Shown here piece after piece: positions 1 through 11,000 of a stretch of DNA of 21,771 nucleotides. Source of the stretch: Phallusia fumigata (lineage: Eukaryota; Chordata; Ascidiacea; Phlebobranchia; Ascidiidae); contig QXVZ01003095.1 of assembly GCA_008931825.1 (NCBI GenBank), positions 1 to 21,771 on the forward strand. The letters are read 5' to 3'. Each line of letters starts with the position of its first letter. Position 1 is the stretch's first letter. A program made the translations under genes and the position numbers. The notes below the pieces were generated by a model, which worked only from the letters and a program-made list of their open reading frames with translations, was not told the origin of the DNA and made no database searches.

Positions 1-15
1 GGTTCATGATTATAG

Positions 16-157
16 ACACTTTCTTTCGTGGTGACAATCATTTTTCTTCGTATCAACCAGAGGAAGTCCAGGCAACTTCGACAGAAGACGGACAAAAGAG
101 AAATTCATATATTTGTCACAGTAATTCTGATGCAGATCGGTTTCACAGTAACTATAA
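16..157 (+). CDS. GPCR-A exon: TM5 end, ICL3, TM6
   Basis: The acceptor is TTATAG at 10-15 and the donor is A|GTGAGT at 158. The stop codons in this frame at 7-9 and 13-15 fall upstream of the acceptor, which supports the border. It encodes LSFVVTIIFL, a basic ICL3 and VTVILMQIGFTVTI. It aligns with GPCR-B exon 4. Confidence 0.8.
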
Positions 158-999
158 GTGAGTCGATAACTTTAACACTTATTTTCAATCTTATTTTGGT
201 TTGACAAACATCATCAGCTGAATTAGTGTAGTAAAATTTATGCAGTTGTTTTTTATCCGTCCAGCGTACACCATGCTCGTATTTTTAATCGCACCCCTGT
301 GTGCACGTAAGCCAAATACAAAGCAAAAATTAGAAACCTCAGCATTAACTGTACATTTAAACACTTTCTTCTTATTCCAGTTCCTCTTGTCGTGGTGTAT
401 GCCCTGATTTACGGGAATTCCCTAACATGCGACACTGCCTCACTCCCGTTCATGTTGTGTTTCTATCTCAGTATGTCGAACAGGTAAACTGATTGAGTTT
501 AAATAACTTCTGACACAATTCACGTTCCGATGTAGTTATCTGAATCGGGTGACCGTAGCAGGTTGTCGGTATTTTGTCCACAATTGGCGAAAAAATACCA
601 TACTTTTGTAGCCACGTTATTTTTTTACTTGCAACTCGACAAGAACTGTTTTTGTTCGAATTCGGACGGCGACGTCTTACTTTCTGCATAAAAAACACAA
701 GAGGCAGAGCTGGGATTAAAACCCACAACCTTGCGACTATAGGGCGGTTGATATGATTCATCAACCTTCTTAACAAAACTTTTTGCATTTACTATGTGAT
801 CGCAAAGTCATTCAGATAAGGAAACAAAATATCATTTTTTTTCAGCTTGGTGAACGTGGTAGTTTACAGTTTTCGTGACAAGAACTTTAAAAAACCAGCA
901 AGAGAGCTTTTCGAATTACCAAGTATCTGCAAGAAGAAGGAAGACAAACAGATTAACTTCCCTGGCGGAAGCAAAAAAACAAACTCAACATCTGTGTAA
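16..999 (+). CDS. GPCR-A, 3' part of a rhodopsin-like seven-transmembrane receptor (exons 16-157, 381-483, 846-999)
   Basis: This is the C-terminal third of a class A-type plasma-membrane receptor, cut by the window start. Three exons join in phase (142, 103 and 154 nt; splits 1 and 2) and end at TAA 997-999. The product runs from the end of TM5 (TLSFVVTIIFL) through ICL3 and TM6 (VTVILMQIGFTVTIIPLVVV) to TM7 (FMLCFYLSMSNSLVNVVVY), then the helix 8 motif FRDKNF and a Lys-rich tail ending NSTSV. It matches GPCR-B nearly residue for residue in TM6-TM7 and shares its intron phases, so the two are tandem paralogues. The CWxP tryptophan is Ile and the NPxxY proline is Val. ICL3 is four residues shorter than in GPCR-B. 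The ligand is unknown. A fragment of a larger gene is far likelier than a pseudogene, since every frame is open. Confidence 0.82.
381..483 (+). CDS. GPCR-A exon: ECL3 and TM7
   Basis: The acceptor is TTATTCCAG and the donor is AG|GTAAAC at 484. It encodes PLVVVYALIYGNSLTCDTAS followed by LPFMLCFYLSMSN. Its length of 103 nt and phases equal those of GPCR-B exon 5. Confidence 0.85.
650..775 (-). mobile_element. tRNA-derived SINE-like fragment in GPCR-A intron
   Basis: Read on the minus strand, GGTTTTAATCC (723-713) resembles the pol III B box. It sits in a T-arm-like GGG-7 nt-CCC hairpin. Upstream on the same strand, a perfect 7-bp stem with a 7-nt loop (746-766) resembles an anticodon arm. 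No full cloverleaf or clear A box is visible, so this is a degraded tRNA-related repeat rather than a tRNA gene. Confidence 0.4.
846..999 (+). CDS. GPCR-A last exon: end of TM7, helix 8, C-tail
   Basis: The acceptor is TTTTTTTCAG ending at 845. It encodes LVNVVVYSFRDKNF and a charged cytoplasmic tail of about 40 residues with several Lys. The stop codon is TAA at 997-999. Confidence 0.82.
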
Positions 1000-1989
1000 A
1001 AAATCCATTTAGTTTAAAACGTGTCAAGATTGCTAGACCCACTCTACACTGATACCGGAACAACGTATACAATAAACGGTGTTAATAGTGCTACAGTGGT
1101 ACAGAGGCGATGCTTTTGAACATAGTGAAGTCTTCTCACAAAGTCTGCATATTTTTTTGTTTCAAACTTGTTTTCGCTTGTGTTTTTATATTACGGTGCA
1201 AAGTGTTTTTTAATTTGGCCTACAGAGGATAAACAAGCTTTTAAATTTTAAAAATTAAACATTGCCAACAAAATATTTAAGCGATGTCTGCTTCACTAAA
1301 TTGGACAGGAAATAACTGTGCCACAAGGTGACGCCAGAGTTTTAATCTTGAAACAAAAGTATTTCCTGTTTGTAAAACTTTTGCTGTGTGTTGCGTTTGT
1401 CCTGATTTTGTGGTTGCACTTAACCACATAGCGTTTATTCTGATCCTTATATTCCGGTTTTGATGCTGTATGCGTTATTATATTCATCAATTCGGCATCT
1501 AACTGACTGTGTGCCTTGTCTCAGGTCTCACCACGCAAGTTACAGCGATTACAGTCTCCGCTTCAAAAGCTTTAAATTGTTAACAGGTCGGTTATTGCAA
1601 GGCTTCTCCACACTTGAAAGCACAACATACAAGGCTGGATTTGTCTTCAAAAAGCCAGATAACGGATACTGCCTACACAGCAGGTTTGTCTACATCAGGA
1701 AGCTATGTGCCGCCTCAGTACCACGCCAAATTTAACTGAACAAATGCAGAAGAACGACTGGCGTTAAACTTGTTTAGCAGATAGATAGAGGGGAGATACG
1801 GGAAAAGGGGATGTGGAAAAACAATGCGATGGTTGAAAAGTTGTTTGCCAAGTTTAGGCTTACAAGAGGGAATTTCGTTTTAGTACATGAATAACTGTGA
1901 CTTTAAGGGCCGAATTTGTTCCCTAAAGAAACCGAGACAAAAAAATTTGGTCGGGCTTCTGAAGTTGAAAATGCGGTTTCCACGCTTTT
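1000..1989. other. Intergenic, 3' flank of GPCR-A
   Basis: Only short open frames without similarity, codon bias or splice support are present. Apart from the poly(A) hexamer I see no gene or recognisable repeat here. Confidence 0.5.
1071..1076 (+). promoter_or_regulatory. Candidate polyadenylation signal of GPCR-A
   Basis: An AATAAA hexamer lies 72 nt after the GPCR-A stop codon. A T/GT-rich stretch follows near 1145-1215. This is motif evidence only. Confidence 0.4.
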
Positions 1990-1994
1990 TCATG

Positions 1995-2024
1995 TTGAGT
2001 TGAGTTGAGTTGAGTTGAGTTAAG
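1995..2024 (+). repeat. TTGAG pentanucleotide tandem repeat
   Basis: Five exact TTGAG units (1995-2019) are followed by one TTAAG. The run leads directly into the terminal sequence of the inverted-repeat transposon family described at 2005-2225. Confidence 0.85.
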
Positions 2025-2225
2025 TTTGTTTCGCTTGGTGAAAGAAACATATCGACAGATTAGCTCTAAATCAATCACCAACCCGGAGATAGCTGCTAAC
2101 GTTAAAACGTTATGGGGCGCAAAAAGGTTTTGGGCGTAATTGGCGGATCGAGGTTGAACGCGCTGCAGCTACACCGTCATTAGTAACGGTGACGTAGCTC
2201 ACAAGAGAGTGAGTTTGACGCAGTA
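2005..2225 (+). mobile_element. Inverted-repeat (MITE-like) element, left part
   Basis: The terminal motif TTGAGTTAAGTTTGTTTCGC is followed by GGTGAAAGAAA, ATCAATCACCAA, GAACGCGCTGCAGCTAC, CCGTCATTA and GCTCACAAGA. The same blocks occur in the same order at 14685-14890, inside GPCR-B intron 1. The terminal motif recurs inverted at 4537-4576. No ORF is associated, so this is a non-autonomous dispersed element. Its full boundary on this side is unclear. Confidence 0.6.
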
Positions 2226-2656
2226 TGAGAAATTGTTCGTTGCAATAAGCTGCTAAATACGTTTGCCAGGCAAATATCATTTTTACACAACTTATTAAGA
2301 AAGTTGTTGATTAAAAACTCCTCAAACCGAGATTTTAAAGCCATTTAGGCCTGGTGACGTAACTGTTTACGTCATTTATAACACAAACTCGTCGACCTAG
2401 TTGTTTTGCACCTGAAGTGTTCATGAACAAACGATTCTATTGTTAGCTAACAACAGACGACGAACAATAACCGCAAATTCAACAAGGAAGGTCCTAGTGG
2501 CGCCGTTATACAAAGACAAGTATAACGTAGTTTGGGCAAACGTAGTTCGTTTTTAGATTGTTTCACTAAGTAATAATCAAGACATATTCAGCCATTTATC
2601 ATTATCACAAATAAAGTGTTGCCGGGGTGAAAGTTTGGCATGTTTGACTTCACTTG

Positions 2657-2664
2657 TGACGTCA
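2657..2664. promoter_or_regulatory. CRE-like palindrome TGACGTCA (first copy)
   Basis: A full CRE/ATF octamer sits in the context CTTGTGACGTCAC. It is intergenic and far from any start codon, so it may belong to repeat DNA rather than a promoter. Confidence 0.2.
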
Positions 2665-2824
2665 CTATTCCTTTAAATCGAACGATGTGTCGTCATAAAC
2701 AAGTAAAAGTTGCAACAAAACAAACTGTGCATACGACCTTTCACCTGTAAGGGAGCGATCAGAGGAGTGGGTTTTATCATAAGCGGCTCAACTGACGAAA
2801 CATGATCTTTCCTGCAATGGCCGA

Positions 2825-2940
2825 ACACTGCCGCATGGCTGAGTGCTGGAGAGCGCAGACGTGAGGGAACGCTTGTTGCGAGCTGATTTCCATTGCCACT
2901 GACGCCTCGATAAGCCTGTGGGGTTTGATACGACAGTCCG
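2825..2940 (+). mobile_element. tRNA-Ser/Leu-like SINE candidate
   Basis: TGGCTGAGTGC (2836-2846), followed by GGAGAGCGC, strongly resembles a tRNA A box and D arm. GGTTTGATACG (2922-2932) resembles a B box, about 75 nt downstream. That spacing fits a tRNA with a long variable arm. No matching acceptor stem is seen, so a SINE head is likelier than a functional tRNA. Confidence 0.3.
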
Positions 2941-3852
2941 TGGTTTCAAAGTGTTTTGCGTTTGAAAGGTTGTCAAGAGTTATGGTAATTAAGTTTATAG
3001 GAGTGCGTCAGTATCGTTATGCAAGCCACCACAAAGTCGAGTGATTTATTTGAGAAAGGAACAGCAGTCCTACAGGGATTTGGAGTTTGTCTGTGACTTA
3101 CCTATGCAAATACTTGTTTAAATGTTACATTTTATGAAAGTTATATACCACAGAGTGCACATCAAATAATTGCAATGCCCGCTTTATTATTCGCTAAGCT
3201 AAAAAACTCTTCGTTCATGCGATTTGTTGCATTTCAAAACATAAGCCACAAACGTTTTAAAATTCTTGTAACTTGGAACGTTGTCTTTCAAGCCTACAGA
3301 CAAGCATTGCTTTTCCACTTACTGCAGCCACAACGTTCCAACGCAAACTTGCCAAAACGAAATCAGTCGACCGTCTTGCACCAGTAATTGGACTTTCAAG
3401 AGACTGCAGCCAAACCAACAACCCAGACCCGGTTGCACCACGGGGTTTACATTTGCTCTTACACAGCCAGCAGAGCGGAAACGCAAGGATTTGTTAAAAT
3501 GAAACGAGAAAGACGTTGTACGTTTGTTAAAGATTTACCTTCTCACTGAGGTGGTCACCTCCCAAAGCGTTTTAGCTGAAATGTAAATGACAAGTTTGAA
3601 CGCTTGTTGGGAAGCCGGTCGAGTGCGTGTAAGCTTTACAGTCACATTTGCAGCGCAATAGTCTTAATTCCACTTACCGTTGTTTGTGAGTTTAGAATCA
3701 TCAAAACAGTCAACAATTTTTTGCACTCGAGTACTTGATGCTGGCTTGAAATGAGAAATGCTTCGTAGTCATCCCTCGAGAGACACCTACAAACGCACGC
3801 AGCGAATTACTTCGAGTGCCACCTTTCGAATGCCGCGATTATCACGGGTTTG

Positions 3853-3860
3853 TGACGTCA
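3853..3860. promoter_or_regulatory. CRE-like palindrome TGACGTCA (second copy)
   Basis: The octamer is embedded in the perfect 12-bp palindrome TGTGACGTCACA. It lies about 1 kb upstream of the transporter start. A regulatory role is only conjecture. Confidence 0.22.
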
Positions 3861-4048
3861 CAAGCGGCAGGTTGTTGCGTGTTTACCAGGTTGTAAGGTT
3901 CAGCACGTGCGGTCGGCGGCGTACGGCGAAGTGTTTTTACATTGTTTGTCGCCGCTTCGGCACTATCTGGGACTTTGAGCTTCGTGCATAGCAAGGTTAG
4001 CGCGGTTCTTGCGGAGAAAAGGAGCACAAGGTTTAAATGCTCGATGTT

Positions 4049-4320
4049 GCACGGTTTAAGCTAGTTTCTTCACCGCGCTAAGTGTAGTCAACCGAAACTA
4101 GAGGCGTTTAAATGTGAATAAAATAACTTCTGGACTGAATTTCAACTTTGTGATTTTCAAGGTACTCTAGCCTAGAATTGAATTAGATGTTGAATTCACA
4201 CGATTTAAGCTAGTTCTGCACCGAGATTAGTGAAGTCAACTGAGACGCTGTAAATATGTGTAAAAGGTCTTCTGGCATGGATTTCAGTTGTAACATTGTT
4301 CAGTTGACTTTTTCAGTCGT
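4049..4320 (+). repeat. Diverged tandem duplication, about 149-bp unit
   Basis: TTTAAGCTAGTT, CACCG, AGT.AAGTCAAC, ACTTCTGG/TCTTCTGG and GATTTCA-like blocks occur twice in the same order, offset by about 149 bp (4053 versus 4202). The copies are visibly diverged and non-coding. Confidence 0.6.
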
Positions 4321-4536
4321 GCATAGAACAGGCGCCCTTGCTAGAAAAAGATGTCAAAGTCGTTCAGCAAAAGTTCAGGCGTGTTAGTTTATGTCGGGTT
4401 AGTTTGCAACGTGTTCTGACATGTTTTGAATTTATTGTTAAATTTGACTGTAAGTTTAAATCACCAAGGTATGCTACATTAAGGTGCGATCGGGCCTGAT
4501 GATTATTTTAATGCAATCGTGTCGCTATGTGTTCTT

Positions 4537-4576
4537 TAAACGAGCGAAATAAACTTAACTCAATCAACTCAATCAC
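4537..4576 (-). repeat. Inverted terminal motif of the TTGAGTTAAGTTT family
   Basis: The reverse complement reads TTGAGTTGATTGAGTTAAG followed by TTTATTTCGCTCG and AAAGAA. It matches the terminus at 2005-2045. It may be the right end of one element of about 2.5 kb or the end of a separate copy. Confidence 0.55.
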
Positions 4577-4613
4577 AGGGCGTGGAGCTATAACTTGTAA
4601 AAACGGTAAAGAA

Positions 4614-4636
4614 CCCTCTATTACCTTGTAATAGGG
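4614..4636. other. Small inverted repeat upstream of the transporter
   Basis: CCCTcTATTAC and GTAATAGGG are separated by 3 nt and form a 9-bp stem with one bulged C. It lies about 200 bp upstream of the transporter start codon. Its function is unknown. Confidence 0.35.
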
Positions 4637-4716
4637 AAAGTTTACAAAGATAGGGGTTTCCCCACAAGTTTACCTATACCACTGCCATAGAGGTACCACA
4701 ATTTTAATGAAGCCAA

Positions 4717-4818
4717 TTTTTTTGTTTTTGTGTGCAGACTACTAGTTAAAAAAGCGTTTAACACTGCAAAAACTTCTGTAATTGAACTTCATAACAAGAC
4801 TTGTAACAACAATCAGCC
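4717..4818 (+). promoter_or_regulatory. 5' leader with splice-acceptor-like AG (outron or 5'UTR intron end)
   Basis: A pyrimidine-rich tract (TTTTTTTGTTTTTG) ends at TGTGCAG (4731-4737). From there 81 nt lead to the ATG in the good context GCCATGG. This could be the 3' end of a 5'UTR intron. In ascidians, where spliced-leader trans-splicing is common, it could instead be a trans-splice acceptor. The sequence alone cannot tell them apart. Confidence 0.4.
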
Positions 4819-5000
4819 ATGGATTCCACCACGAGCGTCCCGCAGGAGAACTTGGCGAATTCCAGCGTTCCCAAGACGTTCAGCGTCCCCGATTACCTGG
4901 TTTTTGGCGCCTTGTTTCTCGTTTCTGCGCTCATCGGATTATTCTTTGCCATCCGGGACCGCAATAAGAAAACATCTGAAGATTACTTGTTGGCGGGAAG
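4819..5000 (+). CDS. SLC5-like exon 1: N-terminus and first helix
   Basis: The start codon is in GCCATGG. It encodes about 24 hydrophilic residues, the helix [20 protein letters not shown] and SEDYLLAG. The donor is AG|GTGGGA at 5001, which is weaker than the others. Confidence 0.9.
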
Positions 5001-8000
5001 GTGGGATTGTTGTTGCCAAAATTTAAAAATAATGTTTTTTATGAATTTACAAATTTAAGTGTGGCAGTAGTGTCAGTATTGCATTGTCGTTGGTTGCACG
5101 CGCAAGCTTTGTTTATTTAACCGAGACGGCGTTTAATGAAATCGTGCAGATTAACGTCATAATGACTTGTAGTTACGAAAAACATTCTGCTACGATTGCA
5201 TCGCTTGCAAAACGCCAAAGGCGAGCGTGTGAAGTCTGCATATGTTTTGATGAATCATCGCATTTAAAACATAAATCTTTTGACTCTGACGTACGGGTTT
5301 GTGGAACTATTGATCTGTGTCAGGTAGACGCAACTTTTCACCGCAGAGGGACAACTAATAAAAATCACTATTTTTGCATCAAACCACATGAAATTAAAAT
5401 TTTTTGGACAAATTGTTTTTATCTTTTAACAAGCAAGTCTGTACTTATATGTAAAACATTTTCTACATTTCGACAAACGTTGTGGTCATCATCAGTAAAC
5501 GTAGAAAATATTTTACACACAAGTACTGGCTTGTATTTTCTTTTCAAGACCATTTTGAACCGTGAAATGTGTTTTACTCAGGAAAATGAGTGGTTGGCCG
5601 GTTGCCCTCAGTCTGACAGCCAGTTTCATGTCGGCCATAACTGTACTTGGCACTCCAGCTGAGGTTTACCGATACGGAACCATGTTCTGGTGGTTCTTCA
5701 TTGCCTACACACTGGTTGCTATCATCACCGCTAATGTGTTCGTACCCATCTTCTACAATATGGGAATTTCGAGCACCTACGAGGTAAGGCATAGAAATCT
5801 TAAACGAGTTTTTTCAGCATTTAGTGGGGATGTCGGTTAGTTTTAAGTGTTCAAACTTGTTAACTTTCTTGCCCTCATCGAGTTAGCTTACAAGCTTTGT
5901 CCTTTCATCAGCCTTTCAAAACGTTTATAAAAATTCTTATTAGGTCCTAAAGGATTGAATATAACAGCATTTGGTGTAGGTTTTTACCCTTTAGTCAGAT
6001 TTAGTCAACAGATTTCGGCGATTTCAAATCTTTACTGCACAAATCTCCGAATGAGACTAAACCTAAGGGTTTAAAAAATTTAGATTTAAAATTCATATTT
6101 GCGTTTTTTCCAGTACTTAGAACGTCGATTCAGCAAACCGGTTCGTATTGCGGGGACTTGTGCCTTCATTCTGCAGACCGTTTTGTACATGGGGATGGTG
6201 ATGTACATGCCGGCACTTGCTCTTAACAAAGGTAGGTGCAAAACTGAATGTTACCTTCACTTACATCAGTGTTTCACAAACTTTTTAAAGCTGAAAAATG
6301 ATAAATCCTATTAGTGCTTTCTACACCTTATTGCAGTGTTTCTCAAACATGTTTCGATACGACCCTTTGGAATAGTTGGTTGGACTTTCGACGCACCTGC
6401 GATAAAAATTTATAGAGACGCCAGTTATCAAAGTTGTGTTTATTGATGCTAAAAACAAAAAGCTACGAAACGAATTTTTAACCGACGTCCTTGAAAAATC
6501 ACAACGACGTTCCAGGGCGTCGCGACGCACAGTTTGAGAACCGCGGCGTTAACACATTGTTTGCGTTGCAAACTAGCTCTGGTTTAAGGAATTTTTATTG
6601 TTATTGCAGTTATCACTAAAAATATTATCTATGTCAACAAGACAGAGTTTCTCAATTTTTTTTTAGCCCAAAGACCACTTTATCTTTGATTTTGTTCTGA
6701 GGACCACCGAACAGTATTCCATTCTAACATGCTATCTAAGTCATCTTTCCGCGGACCACACTTTGAGAATCACTGCAACAAGTGAACAAAAAAATAAGAC
6801 TTTACGATTTTTGCTTCTTTGCAGTGACCGGCTTAAGTCTAACTGTGTCCATCGTAGTCACTGCCCTGGTGTGCACGTTTTACACAACGATTGGTGGAAT
6901 GAAAGCGGTGGTATGGAACGACGTGGTACAGGTACGAGTGAACCTATTGCTGTCGTCACCAATCGTAAACAAAGCCCCACAATAATTTGCAAAAAAATGT
7001 CTAACTTTGCTTGGTCAAGACTCTAGATGTTTAACAGCATGATTTATGCCATGTGTGTGTATTATGTTTACTGCCTACCAGGCATTATAACTTTTACTTT
7101 TTGGTGTGTACAACTTTGTCTAACACCGATATCATTAAGCCAAGATATTTACCGCTGTTTTATTTATTTTTCTGTTTAAGTGTTTCGTGATGTGGATTGG
7201 TTTTACTGCCATCATCGTGAAAGGGAGCATCGATGTTGGAGGATTCGCAAAAGTCTTTGAGATCGCCAGCGAAGGAGGAAGAATCGACTTTTGGCAGTAA
7301 GTTTGTCTAGTCTGAAAACGAAAAGCTACAGTTGTAATTAGATTTCACGTTACATTAATTTTTCGTTGAGTCTTTGTGTGCCACTTCGCGCATGATTATC
7401 AGGTTAACCTTAAACGCAAAGAAACTAATCCGCTGCAATTAATTGAATTACGTGGCAGAAAGTTAACATTGACGGTAGCTGACAGAGATACCGAAAGTCG
7501 CACGCCTTTACTGGGATTTGAACGCTTGACCTAACGATCCAACTTTAATTTTCCTGCAGTTTCGACCTTGACCCACGTGTTCGCCATTCTTTCTGGTCAA
7601 TTTGTATCGGGGGAACACTGATGTGGTTATCGGTTTACGCCATCAACCAATCCATGGTTCAACGCTACCTCAGTTGCAGAAGTTTACATCAGGCTAAAAT
7701 GTAAATAACTTTTGAATTTTACAACATTTTGTTGTTACTCGGTTGGCCTAAGCCGTAGACGCCTCTCTTCAACTCTAAGTTGTTTATTTTATGCTTTTGG
7801 CCCGAATTATTGATAAGTTTTACTCGATTTTAAAATTTTTGTCAGATAGAACGGAATGGCAAATTGACAAGGCAATTTTTGCCATAAATCTCTTTAAACA
7901 ATGTTGATAAACTGATGTCATTGTACCAGTCTTAACCGTCGCATTGATGTTGTCTGTAAAATAAATGCGTTCTGATATTTATCTAAAAAGGGTTAGGGTA

Positions 8001-11000
8001 CACTGATTTTGTTTTTCCCCACAGGTCTCTCTACCTCAACGACATAGGTTTACTTTTTGTGATAAGTCTAGCTTCGATCGCGGGGCTGGTTATGTACGCT
8101 GTGTATGCAAACTGCGATCCACTCGCTAACGGAGACGTCGAAAAATCTGACCAGGCAAGTACCGCTGTGTGTGGGGTCATAGTACGGTAAATGTTCTGAC
8201 AAAATTAACAAGCAACGATATTTTTCTGTATTTTGTGTGTGGAATACAACGTGTTACATTTATGATAATTGTTGGTTTATAGCGCAAAAATAAAATCCAG
8301 ACTTGGGTTACCCGCTTATACATGCGCCTTGTATGTACATTTGTTTACTGTAAGTGTCAATCCACAATCCCCTGTAGCCTCGTAAACTGTTGCTCGTCCA
8401 CCCAGCAATATTTTCTGCTGACTCAGTGACCAGCAAAGTCTTTCACAGATCCAGTTTTGCAGTTTGTGGACCTTTAACCATGTTTTGTGCAAACATGCGT
8501 TTGTGCGGTAAACTAATAAATAGATTAATGTACTTAAATTTGTCATTCACACTTATAATATTATACATCAAACTTATTGTCTACACGTTTTTGTTCATTG
8601 TGAACCTGCGTGTCTGGTGCATACCTGATTGTATCACTGATGGTGGAATGAGTTATTGCCGAAACGTTTGATGAATAAAGCTTGTCGCTTTAAAAACTAT
8701 TTGGGCCAGTATATTTTGATGAACACATCTGTGTTAAATTTTCCAAAAATAAACACTTGACTTGCCATTGCAGATTCTGCGTCTTTGTGTGTTGTGCAAT
8801 GCTGCACTGCACTGATGATGTTCCGTGCAGTTTGAGTTGTTTAACTTCCTTCTTGTTTCAGCTCGTTCCCTTTTTGGTCATGGACATTCTGAGCGTGGCG
8901 CCAGGCATTCCCGGTATCTTTGTGGCAAGCGCTTACAGCGGAACACTAAGGTGAGTCGAATCGTGTTGGGAAACCACAATATCATGTAAGGTTTCCACTT
9001 TCTGCCGAGTTTGCAATTTTCAATGCCAAGTAATGTTGAATCGAATCATTTAGGAGGAGCTTAAAGTAAAAACATAACTGCCAATGATCCAGCATACAGT
9101 AAACACATTGTATTGCAAACATTTCAACAATTGCTGTTGTCATCATCAGTTTTGGCTCATGCCAATGTTGAATGAATTGCACTAATTATTCGAAGTGCTG
9201 CTTATATCCTGTAAACAAATCATTTCCAATACACACAAGTCGTTTATTGAAATTTTCTAATTGTAAATTTTAAAAATCAATAAGGTCTATTGTGTAGCGT
9301 TAATATTTTGTTGCAACTATTTTTGCCTTTTGTGCAACAAAATTGAACAAGGTTTATAGGTGGTGCAAAATGGTAAATGATTTTATTGTTCTAATATCAC
9401 TGTAATTGTCATTTACTCCTACTCAATTAACTACTTGAGCAACCAATGTGTTTTTGTTCCCGACTGTTTTACAAATGCTGTGTCGCCATGTTTTCGGCTA
9501 CCGAGCTAAATAACGCGAAGGTAACTCATATTCCATTAATACACAAGCAACATATTGACAAACTGTCAACCAATTAATGAACCCAAGGGAGGATTTTACT
9601 GTACCACAAATGTCAACAGTAATCTCATTTACAATGTTAATGTGTTTCTCTCTTAGCACTGTGTCGACCGGGATTAATTCGCTAGCGTGTTCAACGTACG
9701 AGGATCTCATCAAGCCGGTGAAACCCAATATATCCGGAGCACGAGCGTTAACTATTTCCAAAATCCTTGGTAAGTTTCTCGTTATGTTTTCTTTACCTAT
9801 TTTTTTTCGTCCATGTTATAAATGAAACCAAAAAATAAAACAATTTCTGAACGAGCATTGTGTAATCACCCATGTCAGGAATTCGTTACAATTTTTTTAT
9901 CATGTAGATTTTCAAACACTTTTAAAGAATAAGGCTCAAGACACGGGCTTGAAGAGTAGCTTAATTAAAACAAAACTGCTTAAGAACTTGTATATAGTGC
10001 ACTACTGATGATGACAACAGCGATTGTCGAAACGTTTGCATTACACCACAAGTTTTCATGCTGTTTACAAACAAAAATGCGACAGTTGATTGCCTTAAGC
10101 TCGTTCCGCAAGCGACTCAAACGAACCCGACATCACCCAAAGTTCACCCAAAGCTAGCGTAACGTTATTTTTTTCAGTTGTGGTGTACGGCCTGCTGGGA
10201 CTGGGTGTGGCCTACTTAGCTTCGTTGATGGATAGAATCCTCACCATGGCTCTCAAGATGTTCGGAATCATTGGCGGGCCGATGCTGGGCATATTTTGTC
10301 TCGGTCTCTTCACTCCAGTAGGAAATTCGTGGGTAGGTGTTTGCATAAGAGCCAGGCATGGTGTTAACTGACAAGTGGTAAATTAGCGGGGAAGCGGAAA
10401 GAGTTGATATAAGCGCTAATGGTACGGCTATGCTTGAAGTAATGCCTGCACTGCAGATCGGCGTGTGGTTTTGGAACGTATAGTAGGTACATCGATTTTG
10501 ATTCAGTAAATCTTCAAAAATTAGCTTATTATGACCAGATGAGCAAATACAAAATGCAAATGTTCTTTTATAACCGAAACAAGGGTCTATTATGTTTGTA
10601 ATCAAACAATGACGTTGTATTAACTTTTTTACCAAAAAGTTTAAAATCTACGTGTATGCTTTCATTTTAGACATTTACATTTCAATTAATAGAGTTCGCC
10701 AGCATTCTATTCCTTTGAAAAACTCAGCATTAAAATCAGCATTTGGTTTGTCCTTGCACAACCAACAATTGTATTTGTGTTTTAGGGGGCGTTAGTGGGA
10801 CTTTTCGGGGGTCTAACCATGGGAATTTGGATGGGAATCGGTTCCACTCTTTACCCACCCGCTGACGAGTTTATAAGATTGTTACCGGTGACGACAGCTA
10901 ACTGCAGCGATGTAAGTTGGAATAAAATCCGTTTGTACCAAAAAAATTGACCAAAAACAGTGTTTAAATTCTATGTGTAGTTTACATTTATTTGCTTTTA

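Larger units (their letters stand above)
2226..4048. other. Intergenic stretch without a supported gene
   Basis: Many short overlapping frames of 60-80 codons exist, but none has domain content or splice logic. Apart from the tRNA-like piece near 2.83 kb and the CRE-like palindromes I see nothing definable. It could be the interior of a larger repeat, bounded by the inverted ends at 2.0 kb and 4.55 kb. Confidence 0.45.

Noticed and set aside
5084..5662. 192-codon plus-strand open frame
   Set aside because: It runs from intron 1 into exon 2 in a different frame from the transporter, contains the intronic stem-loop and has no recognisable domain. It is a chance frame.
9995..10043. Active hammerhead ribozyme
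   Set aside because: The CTGATGA and GAAA boxes are present, but an extra unpaired U and the lack of a proper helix III and cleavage-site arrangement do not meet the core definition. It is kept only as a structured repeat.
10216..10635. 139-codon minus-strand frame
   Set aside because: It is antisense to transporter exon 10 and its following intron, without domain or splice support.
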